Origin: Zygophlyctis sp. KS116
Taxonomy: Eukaryota; Chytridiomycota
NCBI GenBank assembly: GCA_054661495.1
Contig: BAAFSQ010000130.1
Coordinates: forward strand, 1 to 27,958
DNA: 27,958 nt
Direction of reading: 5' to 3'
Position 1 is the stretch's first letter. Every line of letters starts with the position of its first letter. The position numbers were made by a program, and so were the translations under genes. Shown here piece by piece: positions 12,951-24,900 of this stretch. The notes beneath the pieces are model-generated. The model was not told the origin of the DNA, did not search any database, and was given only the letters and a program-made list of their open reading frames with translations.

Positions 12951-13079
12951 TTTTATTTAGTATTAAATTTACACTTTTTATGCTAAATATTTGTATAAAA
13001 AGATTAGACTCAAAATTCCAAGGTTACAGATCAATGGTACAAAGTATTGGCCCGACAGGTCGCGTTTGGGAATTTAGAA
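12951..13079. promoter_or_regulatory. Divergent ESS2/PH-CLU promoter
   Basis: The 129 bases between two start codons are A/T-rich at the ESS2 side (12951-13010) and contain GACAGGTCGCG near 13054-13064. An upstream ATG at 13034 could join the PH-CLU frame only through a 22-nt gap (13037-13058) that lacks a branch-like motif. I treat it as non-coding. Confidence 0.45.
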
Positions 13080-16000
13080 ATGTTATCCAGTGCGCATTCA
13101 CAGGATTCATCATCTATTGCTACATATGTGGCGTATGCAGGGAAACCAGTTAAACAGGGATGGGTGTATAAAAAGTCTGCTTCTTTTATGCGCGGGTGGT
13201 GTCCAAAATACCTGGTGTTGTATCCTGCGTCCGCGTCTCAAGGAGCGTGTCTGATGGTCTATGATCAATGCGATCAAAGTAAACTGCCAAGGTATAATAT
13301 TCCTTTGGCTTCAGCTCAATTGGAATTAAAGGATGAATACAAGATTGTATTTAAATTTCCTGTTTTTAAAAAGAAATTATTAAGTTTATTTATAGTCAAA
13401 AAAGGCTCGAAAGAGGTATGTAAAAGTTTTTTAATTCTTTCGCGGTTTTAAAGGCTAATAGTAGTTTATTCTTGCGTCTAATACGCGATTGGAAAGGGAT
13501 GATTGGTGTTCTGTGATTAATACTTGGATGAATCCGGGGTATCAATTGGTTAAGCAAGGGACATTGGTAGATATGATGGCAGAATCACATCTTTTATCAG
13601 ACTCTCCTTCTAAAATGACTTTTGTTGGGAAGGCGTCAAGGCAGAGAATGAGGACTGATGATGATGCAGTTTCGACTTATTCTGCTGTTACTTTTGGGGA
13701 ATCAGTCAAAGATTCCGAAGATTCAATGAGTATTGGATCTAGGTTAGAGACTCTAGTAAGTACAAGACACGAATTATGCTCGCTTTTTAAAAGTAATCTA
13801 ATCATAGTCATTCTGTTCTGAGCCAGTTCTTAGTCCTGAAGAATTAAATGCAATGGGAAAAGATGATACAGATGCTTTTGTAAATGATTTAAATAGAAAA
13901 GAGACAATTTTAAAAAGAAAACAAGGTATTTAGATTTTAATTTACAAATAGCTGTAGAAGATGAAAAAATAACTGATTGTACATTTTTTTGACTTAATTT
14001 TTAAGATGATTGGAATGAAAGATATCAGGCTTTGATTTCTCAAAATGCAGATTCAGATGATGCAGGACTGCATAAAGGTATTTCATAAATTAAAGCTTAT
14101 TTAAAAAGATGTACAGCTTTTAGAACTGATTGGGGAATTCAAGGAGGCCGCTTCTGACGTTGCAAAGGATATTATTGATACGTATCACTCTAAGAAAAGG
14201 TTTAAAGATGGAATAGATGATGGGGATCGTTTTCCGTTTGGTTCGAGAAAATATATTCCAAAAGTATATCATAAAGGAATAATTTTTCAATTCGCATGCG
14301 ATTATCATGGTATTTTCCAATTTTTCTAATTGGGTAGAAGCTTCATTTGAAGAGATTGCCTCTGCTGTCAATAGATTCTCTCATGAGCTCAAGTCTATTG
14401 ATATTTTGACTAGAGCAATATCTACAACTCCAGAAGTTTACATTAAGATATTCACGTCTCTTGTTGCTTTAGTGGATTATAAAGGATTTAGAATAGTTGC
14501 TTATGCTGATTCAAAATTGAAGGATGAGGTAAGATCATAGCGAAATTCTAAGAAAATAGTACATTATTCTAGATTACCTAGCTGAATATCCGAAAACACA
14601 TGATGAACTAAATGATTCTCTCATCAAATGTGGAAAACAGTTAAACTTAAAAAATCACATTGTTCAGCTCAATCGTGGGCGCAGAGTTCCCATCGCATTT
14701 AACATCGAGACTGAAGCGTTTATGGCAAAAGATTCCTTCTTTATATCCAATTTGTCAAGTTTGCTCCCCCTGGATAGCTCTTATGATGGAATTTTGGCAA
14801 CTGATAGCTCCCCTTCAAAATCTATTAGTCCTGCTCAGTACGATGCCCTTGCAGAAGAAAATTATTTGACGAATCCATCAAAGCGATTAAGGCCAGAATA
14901 CGTCGCTTCATTCGGGCAAGCTTTAGCTTCAAACGGTTTAACCGTTCATTCGGCTGCAACAAAATCCGCCAAACTAGAAAATGATATTGAGCTATTAAAG
15001 GCAGGGAGATATTTAAGAGAAAATTGGATTCCTGCTTTTGTAAAACAGTTAGATGAATTGGAAACTCGTCCAATTGATTCCCCCACACTGACGGTCGAAA
15101 TGCACAGAAACGGCGTAAATGTGCGCTATTTAGGTAATACATAGTTCTTATCATGAAAAAGGGATAATTGCAAAACTCTCAAACTTGCCCCATATTAGAA
15201 ATTTGGCTTGTATTGAAATGATAGGTCGAGCTTTCAAGCATATTTTTAATGCAAAGCTTCGTTCAGCAATTATTCATTTTAAGTCCGTAGGAGCTACATT
15301 AATCGACGAAGAAATGAAAAGCTATGCTGTTTTATCATTTTCTCTGATTTTATCGAAAGGGGAAAAGAATCTTCGTTATTTTGACGAAAAAATCAAAGAG
15401 ATGATATATCAAAAATTTGATTACACAATGGACTACAATTGCTTCTTTAACCTACATAAACCTGCCCTCTTCAAGGCTCTTCAATATCATGTATTATGTT
15501 TATATTTTATAATTTAGTGCGGAGTGCTATTCGAAGATTCGACGGATTATAGTTTTGGATCTCTGAATCCTATATCAAAACAAAAATTTATTAGATTTGA
15601 AAGCAAAGTGAAAACATTATCTGGAATTCCTAGAATCATACAAGTAGAATCAACCAAATCTCGATCTAAATACAGAAACATTAGTGAAGATGAGCAAATG
15701 GCTTATCAACTAGCCAGATATTTCAAATCTCGAGGTCCAAAGTCGAAACTCAATAAATCAGATTCATCAGCATACGCTTTAAACAAAATCGCCGCTTATT
15801 ATTGTGAAAAGGCAAGGTACGAAGAGGCGAAAATGTATGCTCAAGCAGCACTCTCAACTTGCAGCAGAAACTCATGCTTGGTTGGAATTGCCAAAGCTAT
15901 CTGCTTTCATTCTTCGGCAGCGATGCAACCAAATATAGTACTTGGTCCGGGCTCAGATATATTATCCCTTTACCAATCCGCGATCAATTCCATGCAATGG

Positions 16001-17037
16001 CATTGTGGATCAGGCCACCCACTAATTATGGCAGTACATGATCGACTTGCATCACTGTATATAAAGGCAAAGAATTTTGAGCAGGCTCTTGAAGTCCATG
16101 ATATCAGCTTGGAGATAGCTGAAGTTACTCTTGGAAAGAATCATTCAACAACTGCAGGCTATCTGACCAAGGTAAAAAACTCTATTAATAATATTAGGCC
16201 GGATGCTTGCTTCTTATATTAAGAAGAATTGATGAAGCGATTGATAGACTTAACGAGGCCTTACATATATATAACGGATTGAATGCAGACGCATCTTACA
16301 TATCTGAGGTTCATTATCATTTTGCTGAATGCTTGGAGGAGCGAGGCGATCTTTCTGGTGCTTTATCACACTCTCAAATCTGTAAAAGACTCCGAGAAAA
16401 TGCATTTGGATTAATGGATCCAAGATCAGTCGATTCCTTCCGACAAACCGCACGTATCTTATTGGCACCTTATCGTGAATATCATGGGGTATTAACTCCT
16501 CAAATTAAAAAGGCCTATGCAGAAGCTATATTTTGCCTAGAAAAGGTTTTTAGATATCTTAAAACCGTCAAAGAGTCCCGCAAAGAACGCAAAGCTAACA
16601 AAGGAATGAGAAGATCTGATTCTATGGTAACTCTTGATGGAACTCAGTCTCTTCGACTTCCTTTGGATACTGATCTAGTAAGTCAAGTCAATATTGCTGG
16701 CCCTCTCGTGAGATCGCCATTTGGGCCTTCTCCTCCAATACCCAGAACACTCTTACATCAATTGACACGAAGAATAGTAGGCTTAAAGCTAGCATTGGTC
16801 GACAATCCAAAGCATCGCGAAATTATCAGAACTTTAAGAACCAAATTGTCGAATGAGAGAGAATCATTGGATTCTGAAGATGCCAAAGCAGTTATTTTGC
16901 GTTTGGCAGCAGTCAGCCCCAGTGTTTATTTGGATGGGCTTCTTCAAAGATTAGATGATAATGATGAATGTGCTATTGACGAACTAAAAATTTCATTGAT
17001 GCTTACAGAGCAAGACACAGTGGGACTATCCCGCTAG
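13080..17037 (+). CDS. CLU-like TPR protein with an N-terminal PH domain
   Basis: CLU proteins bind mRNAs for mitochondrial proteins and affect mitochondrial placement. Exons: 13080-13415, 13465-13755, 13808-13925, 13952-13978, 14006-14077, 14109-14309, 14338-14528, 14560-15133, 15162-15490, 15518-16171, 16198-17037; introns 49, 52, 26, 27, 31, 28, 31, 28, 27, 26 nt; 1210 aa. Residues ~24-142 form a PH domain (KQGWVYKKS at its start, LERDDWCSVINTWM as the last helix). The CLU core includes VALVDYKGFRIVAYAD and, at ~573-604, LETRPIDSPTLTVEMHRNGVNVRYLG, a close match to CLU. Exons 10-11 hold TPRs. The usual CLU N-terminal ubiquitin-like domain is not visible; the PH domain takes its place, suggesting membrane or phosphoinositide binding. 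Exon 4 is only 27 nt. The first two introns are outliers, so that junction is the least certain part. Confidence 0.88.
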
Positions 17038-17140
17038 GTTACTGAATAGCTGAATAAATAAATATTGGGTGATTTTGATATTTATTACATCTTAGTAAAT
17101 CATATGCATGCAGTATCAATTATAAGTATTCAAAAAATTA
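17038..17140. other. Convergent 3' spacer of PH-CLU and POM152
   Basis: These 103 bases hold the 3' ends of two converging genes. AATAAA at 17053-17058 is a probable poly(A) signal for the plus-strand gene. No AATAAA is seen for POM152 on the minus strand. Confidence 0.5.
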
Positions 17141-20100
17141 TTAACCCGACTTGAGAATAGCATTTGCCAAACTCGAATCTTGTACAGCTCGAGGAAAGCT
17201 ACAATACTGATGGGTATTAATTTTAAAACCAATTACCTTATCACTAACTGCTGTCACCGTAAAGATCCCTTCTTGTTGTGTGCTGATTGAATAACGGAAA
17301 GTCTCGATATTTGAAACAGAGAATGAGTCACTTTGTTTGTCTTCACCGATTTCGGATCGACTCCAGGAAATTGAGAATGGAGGCGTCCCTTTAAATTCCA
17401 CTAACATTACGCTCTCCTCACCTTCACGAATATCTTCGACTATGTCCTCCCCACCATCGACAATCGCTGAAGGGATGTCCTTAATATCAACAATAGATGT
17501 TCCAGAAGATTGTGCGCAACACATCATTGAGTTACAAATTTTATCAATAGAAAGTATACCAGGTTCGGCTGCAAAAAGAGTTAATATGGGATCAGTAACC
17601 ACCAGGTCTTTCATGGCAATGCCATTCCAAGAATACCCAATAGTAAAAGGTGCTGTTCCTTGAAGACCATAAGTTAGCATATCTCCTACACATAAAACAC
17701 TCGGGTTATTGGAAATGACTTTTGCTTGATCAACAATGTGGATAGAAATCGATTTCAAAGAGTCCAGACCTGGAGAATCGTTTTGATAGTGTACTTCGCA
17801 AGACGTAGAATCTTGAATTGAAATTATATCAAAGGTATATGAACCGATCAACAGAATTTTCTCGGGTTCATATTGAAAGATACGAGAACCATTTTTTACA
17901 AGAAGACTTTCATCATCAACAGCAATTGAGAATCTTTCTATTTCTCCATGATCGTATTTCTTCTGCAAATTAAGCACAAATGGAGCAATGCCAGTCAATT
18001 TGATCGGCAACACAACCTCTCCCGGCTTCTCAGATAAGCAATGAAAGGTGATATCTTGATTATCCACAAATTCAGCTGTCGGGGCTGCATCTACTCTTTG
18101 TTCTATCGAGAGACTATTACCAAGCCGTATGGGCGTATCATAGTTTGAGTCTGTTATTGAAAGAAAATGGTATGTATTAGTTCCTGGATTTGCACTTTCC
18201 AAATAAATATATCCCGTATACTCACGTGAATTTTCATCGAATACTTGTGGTTGGCTAATGACTTGCTTTTTTTCAGATATATTGCTCGGATCTCCTCCCA
18301 TCTGAGTAAAATTATGGATATAAAATATCGTAAAGGGCGGACTTCCTTGTATCTTGATCTGTAGAAAATCTTGTGAACCAACACAAATTGGAGGTTTTAA
18401 GTTTTCACAACCCATTATTGAGAACGTTGGTTTAGGAATCCAAAAAACTATGTTTTTATGTAATTTAATCTTACCACTTATTTGATTTGGTTCTAAAACG
18501 ATTCCTCTACAGAATGAATCATGGATACTAGTCAGCTGATATTGATTTGGGGATTCAACAACAATAGCAGTAAGATTTTGGCTTGGTCCAGACATCTTGA
18601 ATTCCTCCAATGGGGCGTCTGTCTTAACATATGTAATTTCAACTTCTCCTCTAAAAATTATAAGCATCTACAAAATACCTTCCAGATACAGTTAAAGGCA
18701 GATCAGCCATAGAGTTTTCTCGAAAGAAAACAGGCCGCTCTGATGAGAATGAAACAGCTGGTCGATGGGGTAAAACTTCTATTGATAAATCCTGCGAATC
18801 CAAAAGCTTTGAACAACCGTTCGAATCAGTTACCTCTGTTATAATTACTTTTTAATCAAATACCTGCCAAGCTAAAAACATGCAGGCCACTTTTCAATAA
18901 AGGTGGCGTATCAATTGTAATTTTTTGCTTAAAAATGTCTCGCATAGAATATTGCTTCTTATACTGATCATGCATAATTTCGTAAGATAGAGACCATGGA
19001 CCTGAGCCCTCAAAAACAACTGATACACGGGCAGAATCATTCAAGCACTTGATTTGTTGTGATTTAAGAGTGATTGACGCAGAAGGAAATGAGTGAATTA
19101 CTTGAGTTATAGGCGGCAGGTTCAAAGAAATCCCGTCCTTATATATAGCATCTCCAATCTATTCATAAATTTCAAATAATTAAAACCTTCAAAAATGAGT
19201 ATCTGTACGTGCCATTTCCTTCTGATGGCTCAAATCTCATTACATGCCTCGATTTTAAATTTTTGAATCTGTCTAATCGTTTAATACCAGTCTGAAGAAG
19301 CTCCTGTTGTACATCTATCCAGAATGGCGGATCTCCGGTAAAGCTAAGATTCGCAGTCAATCCGATAGCCCCGATACATGCAGATTCGATTGGAGTTGAA
19401 GCTATCGATAGTGTCGGAGGGAAATTTGCTATCACATCACACTTTGACGGTTCAATAATATTTCCCTTACAGAAAGAATCATGAATATCTGTCAATATAT
19501 ATGTGCCTGGAAAAGCTGCTTCTATAAACTTTTTGTCAGTTTCATATTCAAATGATTCTGGCTTGACTTCATCTTCCTGCTCAACCCTGTACTTAATTTT
19601 AAACGATCCATCCCCAGAAATCTTTAAAGGTAACTGTAAACTTTCTATATGTTTCTGTCCATGTGGATCCATTTTAATCTTTTGTGAAGATTCACAATTT
19701 GAAAATTGAACATTGGGTAATGATCTTGCAGATATTTCAAAATCTGGAAGAGAATCTAAAACAAAATATGAAGACTTTGATACTATTGACGGCAAAAAGG
19801 TTTTTAAATCATCATTTGTACCATAATCAATCGTATTTTGATTTCCATCAGAGACTCGTAAAATACTCAGTTTCCAATCATTTAACTTTTGGATTTGAAT
19901 TTTCACAGTAGTTGAAAAAGTACCTGCTCCATCTTCTCTTGAACCAATTGATAAAAGATCTACTACTGAAGGAGAAGAATCGTATTTTTTAGATATCCAT
20001 ATACTTAGCGGTGGTATCCCTTGTAGAATAATATCAATATTAATTGATGATTGTAAACAAACATCCCTTTTAAGATCCAAACTCTTCCATTTAGCAACTG

Positions 20101-20758
20101 GACATTTAACAATTTCAGCAAATGATGGAATTATTTTCCCTAAATCTCCTGTTTTAACTTCATAAATTGCTGAAATTTCGAATTTCCCAAGTCTATTTAC
20201 TTGCAAAGAATAAGATTTAGATCCAATCTTTCGAGCATTTTCAGGATCCGTCAGGTTTGATGAATCAACAGTCAAGTTAAATTTAGAATCCAGATCATCC
20301 CGAGAATTCTTAAATTCAATGATCCATGGGGGATTTCCCTTGATCAAAACATTCAACCTTGGAAATACATCTATACTTGCACAGTAGGCAGAAGCATTAG
20401 GATTTAATTTCACTATAGTTGGTGGTCTTACATGCACTTGATGCGAGCCAATAATATTCCCCTCAAAAACTTTATGACTCTCTTTAACATGAGATTTTAC
20501 CTGATGATCAAGACTTGTTTGGCTCCCTAAGAGCCCCATATTCAAGATCCAAGATCCAAGAATCAATAGCAAAGTGCCACATCTGGACATCCTCATCCAT
20601 GGAATATCTGCCCGATAAAGTGCCACAAAATACAACAAATCCAAAAAACAAGAAATTCCAAATTGTTGAACATCTGAAGATAGTAAAAGAGGAACTTTAA
20701 CAGCCCAAATGATAACAAAAAAAGCAGCCGCTAATCTTCTCTGAGACACCGAATCCAT
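17141..20758 (-). CDS. POM152: Pore-membrane nucleoporin Pom152
   Basis: Integral membrane ring protein of the fungal nuclear pore complex. Exons: 20758-19187, 19158-18864, 18835-18679, 18650-17237, 17206-17141; introns 28, 28, 28 and 30 nt; 1167 aa, slightly shorter than yeast Pom152. Three hydrophobic segments lie near residues 9-27, 33-48 and 60-77. The rest is lumenal, made of about ten Ig-like repeats, most marked by G-x-PPF-type strands (GNPPWIIEF, GDPPFWIDV, GTPPFSISW) and the repeated IHDSFC(K/R)G element. The first ATG is 20758; the frame is open upstream without another ATG. Intron 4 (17207-17236) is 3n and stop-free; removing it gives VSDKYCSFPR, the usual Pom152 ending. Intron 1 begins GTTTTA. 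Confidence 0.94.
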
Positions 20759-20829
20759 CAAACGTTTTTGTACGGTATGGGCAGTGTCTATGGTCAATAT
20801 TTGCGTAAATGAGGATATTATAACTTCAA

Positions 20830-21930
20830 TTAATTCTTTTTTCTAGATAAATCTGCTAAACTTGGTCCATTGCCTTTTGCTGTGAATGATCCAAGAGAAT
20901 CTAAATTCACGAGGTTAGAGTATGGATCCTTTTTAATCTCTGTTTTAACTGGTACAACTTGCGTAGACTTGATTGGCTGTGTAATCTGTAAATTCTTAAA
21001 ATCTGCAAAATTTCCAAAATCATTGTTTGCTTGAATAGGAGAAACTTGAGTTTTTTCTAAAGGTGAAGCTGAAGCCACTGTAAATTCTAGTTTTTCTAAA
21101 GGTGAAGCTGAAGCCACTGTAAATTCTCCCCAATCATCCCCATCACTATTAAGAACTGAAGTTGTGATTAAAGTAGGATTTATATTAGATTTAGATGAAT
21201 TATTTTGAAAGCTAGGAGTTTCATCAAAATCTAATAAATTGACTTCTTGAACTGGAGGTGGAGGAGATTTTTCCCTCTTTACAGACTTTTGAGAAATTTT
21301 TGGCTGATCAGACTGTACTTTATACTTTTCAAATTCATCAAACCCTCCAGTATTATCTGATTTTGTATTATGAAATGAAAAATTATTGTTTTTTGAAGCA
21401 AAAGAATTTCCTGAAAAAGAAACTCCTGATGAAGATACTCCCGTGTATTTTGATTTGTTTTCCTTGGCTTTGATCCTATCTTGCTGTAATTTTGAGTTAT
21501 CATGTACCAATTCTAAAATCTCTTTGGCCCTGACCCTGACATTTAGGCCCTGATCCTTCCCCTTATCATCAATGTAATGAAATGATTCTAATTGACTGAT
21601 GTCTCTGGCATGTGTTTTTACAGAATCTATAACACTATCTGAACCATTTTTTAAAAGAAATTCTATTAATTGCAAAGATTTGTATACTTTTCTCCATTCT
21701 GTATTAGATGATTCTTCCAATCTCTTGTAAATTGTAGTCATAATTTCATTAAAATGATGAAAGTGAAAAGTGGCAGAAGAAATTTCATTCATTAGGGTAG
21801 AAGATGCTCCCCATGGGTCATTATTCGTGGCATCTCTTACCTTGACTTCATATTCTGTATAATTCATGACTGCATTCTTGACCTTGTTGAATACTTGAGT
21901 TACAGAGTCAAAATCAAAATTAAAATCCAT
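20830..21930 (-). CDS. ENTH-domain clathrin adaptor (Ent3/epsinR-like)
   Basis: Adaptor for trans-Golgi/endosome clathrin vesicles. A single exon codes for 366 aa. An ENTH domain spans ~8-140: VMNYTEYEVKVRDATNNDPWG, then EWRKVYKSLQLIEFLLKNGS and GKDQGLNVRVRAKEI; the sequence is nearer Ent3/epsinR than plasma-membrane epsins. The rest is disordered and rich in Ser, Asn and Lys. It carries a clathrin-box-like NLLDFDE and acidic-Phe/Trp motifs (DDWGEF, NDFGNFADF) of the kind bound by gamma-adaptin/GGA ears. A 13-aa unit is duplicated. ATG 21930 fits family starts; the frame is open further upstream but without an ATG. The POM152 start codon is 71 nt beyond the stop. Confidence 0.94.
   Translation of the reverse strand: MDFNFDFDSVTQVFNKVKNAVMNYTEYEVKVRDATNNDPWGASSTLMNEISSATFHFHHFNEIMTTIYKRLEESSNTEWRKVYKSLQLIEFLLKNGSDSVIDSVKTHARDISQLESFHYIDDKGKDQGLNVRVRAKEILELVHDNSKLQQDRIKAKENKSKYTGVSSSGVSFSGNSFASKNNNFSFHNTKSDNTGGFDEFEKYKVQSDQPKISQKSVKREKSPPPPVQEVNLLDFDETPSFQNNSSKSNINPTLITTSVLNSDGDDWGEFTVASASPLEKLEFTVASASPLEKTQVSPIQANNDFGNFADFKNLQITQPIKSTQVVPVKTEIKKDPYSNLVNLDSLGSFTAKGNGPSLADLSRKKN
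21052..21127 (-). repeat. Exact 37-bp tandem duplication in the ENT3-like gene
   Basis: Positions 21052-21088 and 21091-21127 are identical over 37 bases (period 39). They code for two copies of EFTVASASPLEK in frame, next to DDWGEF. Identity without synonymous change suggests a recent duplication or an ongoing copy-number polymorphism. Confidence 0.9.
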
Positions 21931-21984
21931 TTTCACAACGCCAAATCGCGTCACGAACGCGTCACGTAAAATTTTTCATTTGCA
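21931..21984. promoter_or_regulatory. 54-bp bidirectional promoter, ENT3/TRAPPC8
   Basis: The whole distance between two opposite start codons is 54 bp. It holds two exact 9-bp direct copies of CGCGTCACG (21947-21955 and 21958-21966), 11 bp apart, about one helical turn. The second copy contains ACGCGT, the MluI cell-cycle box core, at its left junction. The rest is A/T-rich. A shared factor probably drives both genes. Confidence 0.65.
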
Positions 21985-24900
21985 ATGCAAGTTTCATCAT
22001 CAATTTTCTCCCCTCTACTGACTATATACGCTTCAGAAAAAGCTAATGAGGTCGCAAGTGCCAATGGTTTTAATTCATTAGCTGTTTTATTAGAGCCATT
22101 CTTAAATATTCAAGGGAAATTGTCTACTCCTACTTTTACAGTAGAAAATTTTAGTGCAAGGCTATCGTCCTCTAAAGAAAGTTTAGCACGTGGAATAAAT
22201 TTACAAGCCCTGGCTCAGGAATTTGCAATGGACTCGGATTTTACAAAATATCTGCAAAATTTTTTAGGGGTTAGGATTGTGTCTGAACACGAAACCTGGA
22301 ATCATCCTATAGCATCAGTGATTATAGTATCTAGTGCAGATAATGATCCGATGGCCGAAGCTTATTCTTTATACAATGAATCAGTCAATAGATTTAAATC
22401 TCAAGATTTGGAATATTTAAAAGAGGATTTGAAACTGTACATTATTTTACACGATGAAAATAATCCAAATGTAAATGCAGATGCTGTTTTTTCTATATTT
22501 AAAAAGAAATCAAATTTAGTGCATTTGATTAGGTTGAATGGTAGAAAATCTGATTCGGTCAAGGATTATTGGGCTAGAAGCGTTTATGATGAATTGGTTA
22601 GATCTAAATTATCAAGTTTGGAACTTACAACTACATCTTCTCCTACAAAATTGAAGAAAAATTTAGAATTAACTAGTTCTCCATTGTCAAATGATCCTAT
22701 AAATGTTTTACGAGGTCAAAAGGAAGATTATGATCCAAATTTATTTGGAACTTTTCTATCAAAAGAGGATATTCAAGCTATAAAGGTTTGTATGAAAGAT
22801 TTTGTAGCATATCAAGTTGTGACTTTTATGGGGGAACAGATCATAGAATGGGAAAGGGATATTGCTTCTAGTAGAAGAGGAATATCGGCGAGGCTATTAA
22901 AAGTGGGATTAAAATATTTTAATGCTAAAACTGGTCCTACAACAACAACTACTGTGGATTCAACTGGAGCGACAATATTTTCTGCAGATAGTCCAGAGTT
23001 TTTGATGAGAAAATTAGCAGATTATGCATTTATGCTTAAAGATTACAAGTTTGCTGCTTCTACTTATGAAACTCTGAAAAAAGAATTTCAAGGATCGCCA
23101 AAGTATTTGAAATATTATGCTGGAGTGCAAGTATCTAACTGTTTTATTCTTAATAACTAGGAAATGATTGGAATATGTAATCTGATAATAGATTATTCCA
23201 GAATTTCAACCGACTCGATTTTGGAGCAAGTTGTTGCGATTTTTTCTGAAGCAAAGGCACCTTATTTTGCAGAACGTGCAATTTGGATTTTTTATGAACT
23301 TTTCAAGGAAAGGTTACTATTTAAAGAAGCAGCAAGTTTATTGGTCAAACTTGCCGGTGAAGTATGTCTAACTATTTATTGAAATATAGGACTTGGATCT
23401 TAAAAGTTCGCTTTTGTTAGAGCAAGCTGCAAATAGCTACTTAGATTGTTTTCCGTCATTTTCACGAAAGCATACATTCTATTTAATTATTTCCGGAGAC
23501 CGTTTTATTAAGTGTGGATATGTAAATATGAATTTTATTCATTAATTAGAAAAAGCACGGAATTGAGATTTATTTGAAAGTCAATAAGATTTTCTCAGAA
23601 TCTAACTGGGGAGCCATACAAGACCATATTTATTTTACTCTAAGTCGGCAATCATACCATATTGGAAATCATCAAGAAGCCATGAACTACATGATTCAGC
23701 TTATATGCAATCCAAAACGAAGCTCTTCACATCAAAATTTTTATGTTCATGAGTTCCTTTATATTTATAATGTAAATTTTTCATTACTAATAATAACCAG
23801 CTTTACTCAGAGCAAGCAAGTAAGGAAGACTTAGCTCAGCTACCACCAGTGCTTGCCCCCAAGGTTGATTTTAGGAAAATCCTTATCAGCCTACATTGTA
23901 TGCCTGGAAATAAGCCCGAGTTGAAACATCTCATATCAAAGCGATCACAATTCTTTGGCACTGTCCAACATGACAAGCATGAATGGGAGAGACTGCAAAA
24001 GCGTCTTTTGACTGAGGGCTATCCTAATATTCCTCTAAGCGACTTCACTATCTCTAATCAAGAAGTGAAATCAGCCAAAGGAAGGTTTGTTGGTGTAGTT
24101 GGAGGTATTACTACTAAAAATAACTTTAGAACCTGTATATTTTACTTTTGATTGGGTTAATACGCTGAATGTTCCGCTTCCAATCAATAATATATTTTTG
24201 GAGTGCGAACTAGACGGGAAAGGAATCGATCAATCTATATGGCCTCTAAGCCCTGCTTCAAAATCGGTCAGCAAACTAGAATGTCCCTTTTTTGAAGTTA
24301 CAGTTACTCTGGATTCCTCTCTGGATGCTTGCCAATCTCAAACAGTAGTTTCGTATGAAATTAACAATAGGTCGAATTACGTATTTTACCAAAGGTGAGA
24401 GGTGAAATCCGTGTGAAGAATTTGAGGTATCTTCTCTTTGGTGTTTTTCCGACATACTTTCCTCTTAAAAAACGATTTACTGTCAAAGGCAAGCCTGTAG
24501 AAGAAGAAATTTTGCTAGATATAAGATCGCCCATGCCTGTCTTGAATGTAACAATCAAGTCTCTCCCGGAAAATCTAATGGCTGGACAGCTTTTCACGAC
24601 TTATATAGAGGCGAAAAATACAGGTGGACGTGATATGTCATGTTTGAAGGTCATGTTAAGCCATCCCCAAATATTTTATTTTGGAGATAATATTGATTTG
24701 CGTTGTGAAACTCAAGAAATTCCTAATTCCATCAATATGAATAATTCTTTGGAAAATAGCTCATTGTTAAGTTTGGACTTGGTGGATTCTGGAGGGATCT
24801 TAAAAGTTGGAGAAACAGTGCATATTCCTTTGCAAATTCGTGCAGAAGAGATTGGCCTCCAAAACTGCAAGTTTATGTTTGGATATTCAACATTGGTAAA

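Noticed and set aside
13034-13058. Upstream ATG at 13034 plus a 22-nt intron joining the PH-CLU frame
   Set aside because: The join is in frame, but the gap has no TAAY branch motif, would be the shortest intron of the window, and adds nothing recognisable. ATG 13080 suffices.
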